This document shows positions 63,056 to 64,000 of a stretch of DNA of 64,000 bases, one piece after another. Below the pieces are notes generated by a model. It ran no database searches. It had not been told where the DNA came from and saw only the letters and a list, made by a program, of their open reading frames with translations. Position 1 is the first letter of the stretch, and the number at the start of each line of letters is the position of its first letter. The DNA comes from Lutjanus erythropterus. Lineage: Eukaryota; Chordata; Actinopteri; Lutjaniformes; Lutjanidae. A program made the translations under genes and the position numbers. The stretch spans positions 5,664,429 to 5,728,428 of the forward strand of contig CM034601.1 of the NCBI GenBank assembly GCA_020091685.1. Reading direction: 5' to 3'.

Positions 63056-64000
63056 AAAAAAAAAGGCGTCACCACCTGACTGAGGCTCAAACATGTGGGC
63101 TGAATCTCTCTGATAAACACCAGCCATGATGCACACTGCTGTTTTACCAGTGGTGGTGGTGGTGGGCGACGTGCAAGGGGGGGAACCAGAATTTCCCAGT
63201 GTGGGACAAAGAGTAGTTGTGCTTCCAGCCACATTTCAGAGTTTTACAAAAGTTTTAAGGCAGCAGGCGTCCAGTGAGAGCAGTGCAGGCGGAGGCAGGG
63301 GGAGAGAGACAACAGTAGAAAGCTGCACTACAGCTCTTTGACGCCAAAGAAGAAACACGTACACGTCCTAATGAGACGTATCGATACACTAGTGCTGCAT
63401 AAATTTTTTTCCCGATTCACGTTCAGCTTTTACAGGCCGGCTTAGTCAATGCACTTGTGTCTTGTGCATTAAAGCCCAATGCATCAAATGCATGAGTGAA
63501 TCATCACACCCCTACTAGTAGTCCAACATGTCAAATAAATGTAGTGGTGTAAACAATAGAATATTTCCCTTAGTAATTTATCTTACGGCTATCCGATTCT
63601 ATCATTTCATTGTCAAATTATTTCAAATATTACCCATGAGTCTTGGCTGCCGTCCCTGTGTAAAAGAAGCCAGTAGGCGCAGGCTCCATTAAGAGCTGTA
63701 CAAAGTTCAGATCATATTTTTGGTGCAACTGGGAACAAAACACAGAGCCACATTTGCTGAATGGACTCAGGATGTGACAGGTAATTTATTTAAGCTGCAG
63801 GTTGTTTTATCAGTTTCCTGATCTTTAGCTTCTGTTCAGTGTTAGCAGTGCACAAAACAGAATCTTATGCTCTGCGATTGCACGTTTCTCAGCAAAATGC
63901 ACCTTGTTGGTCTAAATTAACTGCTCTTCTCATGCTTGTTTTTACGGTCACGGGCGTGTACCTTTGACTCTTCAATCAAAGAACCATGTTTTCCACAGTA

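Overview
The window is vertebrate nuclear DNA, almost certainly from a ray-finned (percomorph-type) fish. It has no dense ORFs, operons or bacterial signals. It is AT-rich, full of CA/GT microsatellites, and carries many kinds of repeat that I recognise from fish genomes: L2/Rex-like and RTE-like LINE pieces, Tc1-, Harbinger- and hAT-like transposon relics, TTAAAGGG-ended and TGCAAC-ended MITEs, and tRNA-type SINEs.

One real gene is visible, on the minus strand. Two coding exons of a Doc2-family double-C2 protein, best matching doc2b, lie at 50874-50953 (80 bp) and 6630-6704 (75 bp). Both have proper splice sites and join in phase. Together they encode the start of the C2A calcium-binding domain, from the first beta strand through calcium-binding loop 1 to the polybasic-strand region. 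The intron between them is 44,169 bp (6705-50873). The upstream intron runs past the right edge (at least 13 kb) and the downstream intron past the left edge (at least 6.6 kb). The N-terminal exon and the rest of C2A and C2B are not in the window. No second gene was found, and nearly all long open frames are chance or transposon-derived.

Layout: 1-6629 downstream intron, with a multi-copy 'TGAAAACAAAAGCCCAC' repeat, a MITE with GGGCTGCAC termini and a CA microsatellite inside a dispersed repeat. 6705-50873 giant intron: fold-back element at 7.1-7.5 kb; MITEs at 9.5-10.1 kb; SINE at 16.2 kb; AGAACC/GGTTCT element at 17.3 kb; three LINE-tail-like units at 19.9-20.8 kb; CpG-rich unique block at 21.1-21.6 kb; GT microsatellite at 22.3 kb; long-TIR MITEs at 24.5 and 44.6 kb; LINE reverse-transcriptase relics at 26.4, 35.9, 42.9 and 49.5 kb; Harbinger-like relic at 29.9 kb; second AGAACC element at 39.5 kb; Tc1-like relic at 46.8 kb. 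50954-64000 upstream intron: a clean 26-bp x 16 minisatellite at 51.5 kb, further AGAACC elements at 56.7 and 61.5 kb, and a hAT BED-finger relic at 60.2 kb.

The least explained structure is the AGAACC/GGTTCT family. Its four loci have TIR-like ends (ACTCTTAGAAATAAAG) around a core of degenerate, self-complementary units of about 56 bp. All family assignments come from reading the sequence and from memory of the families; no database search was run.
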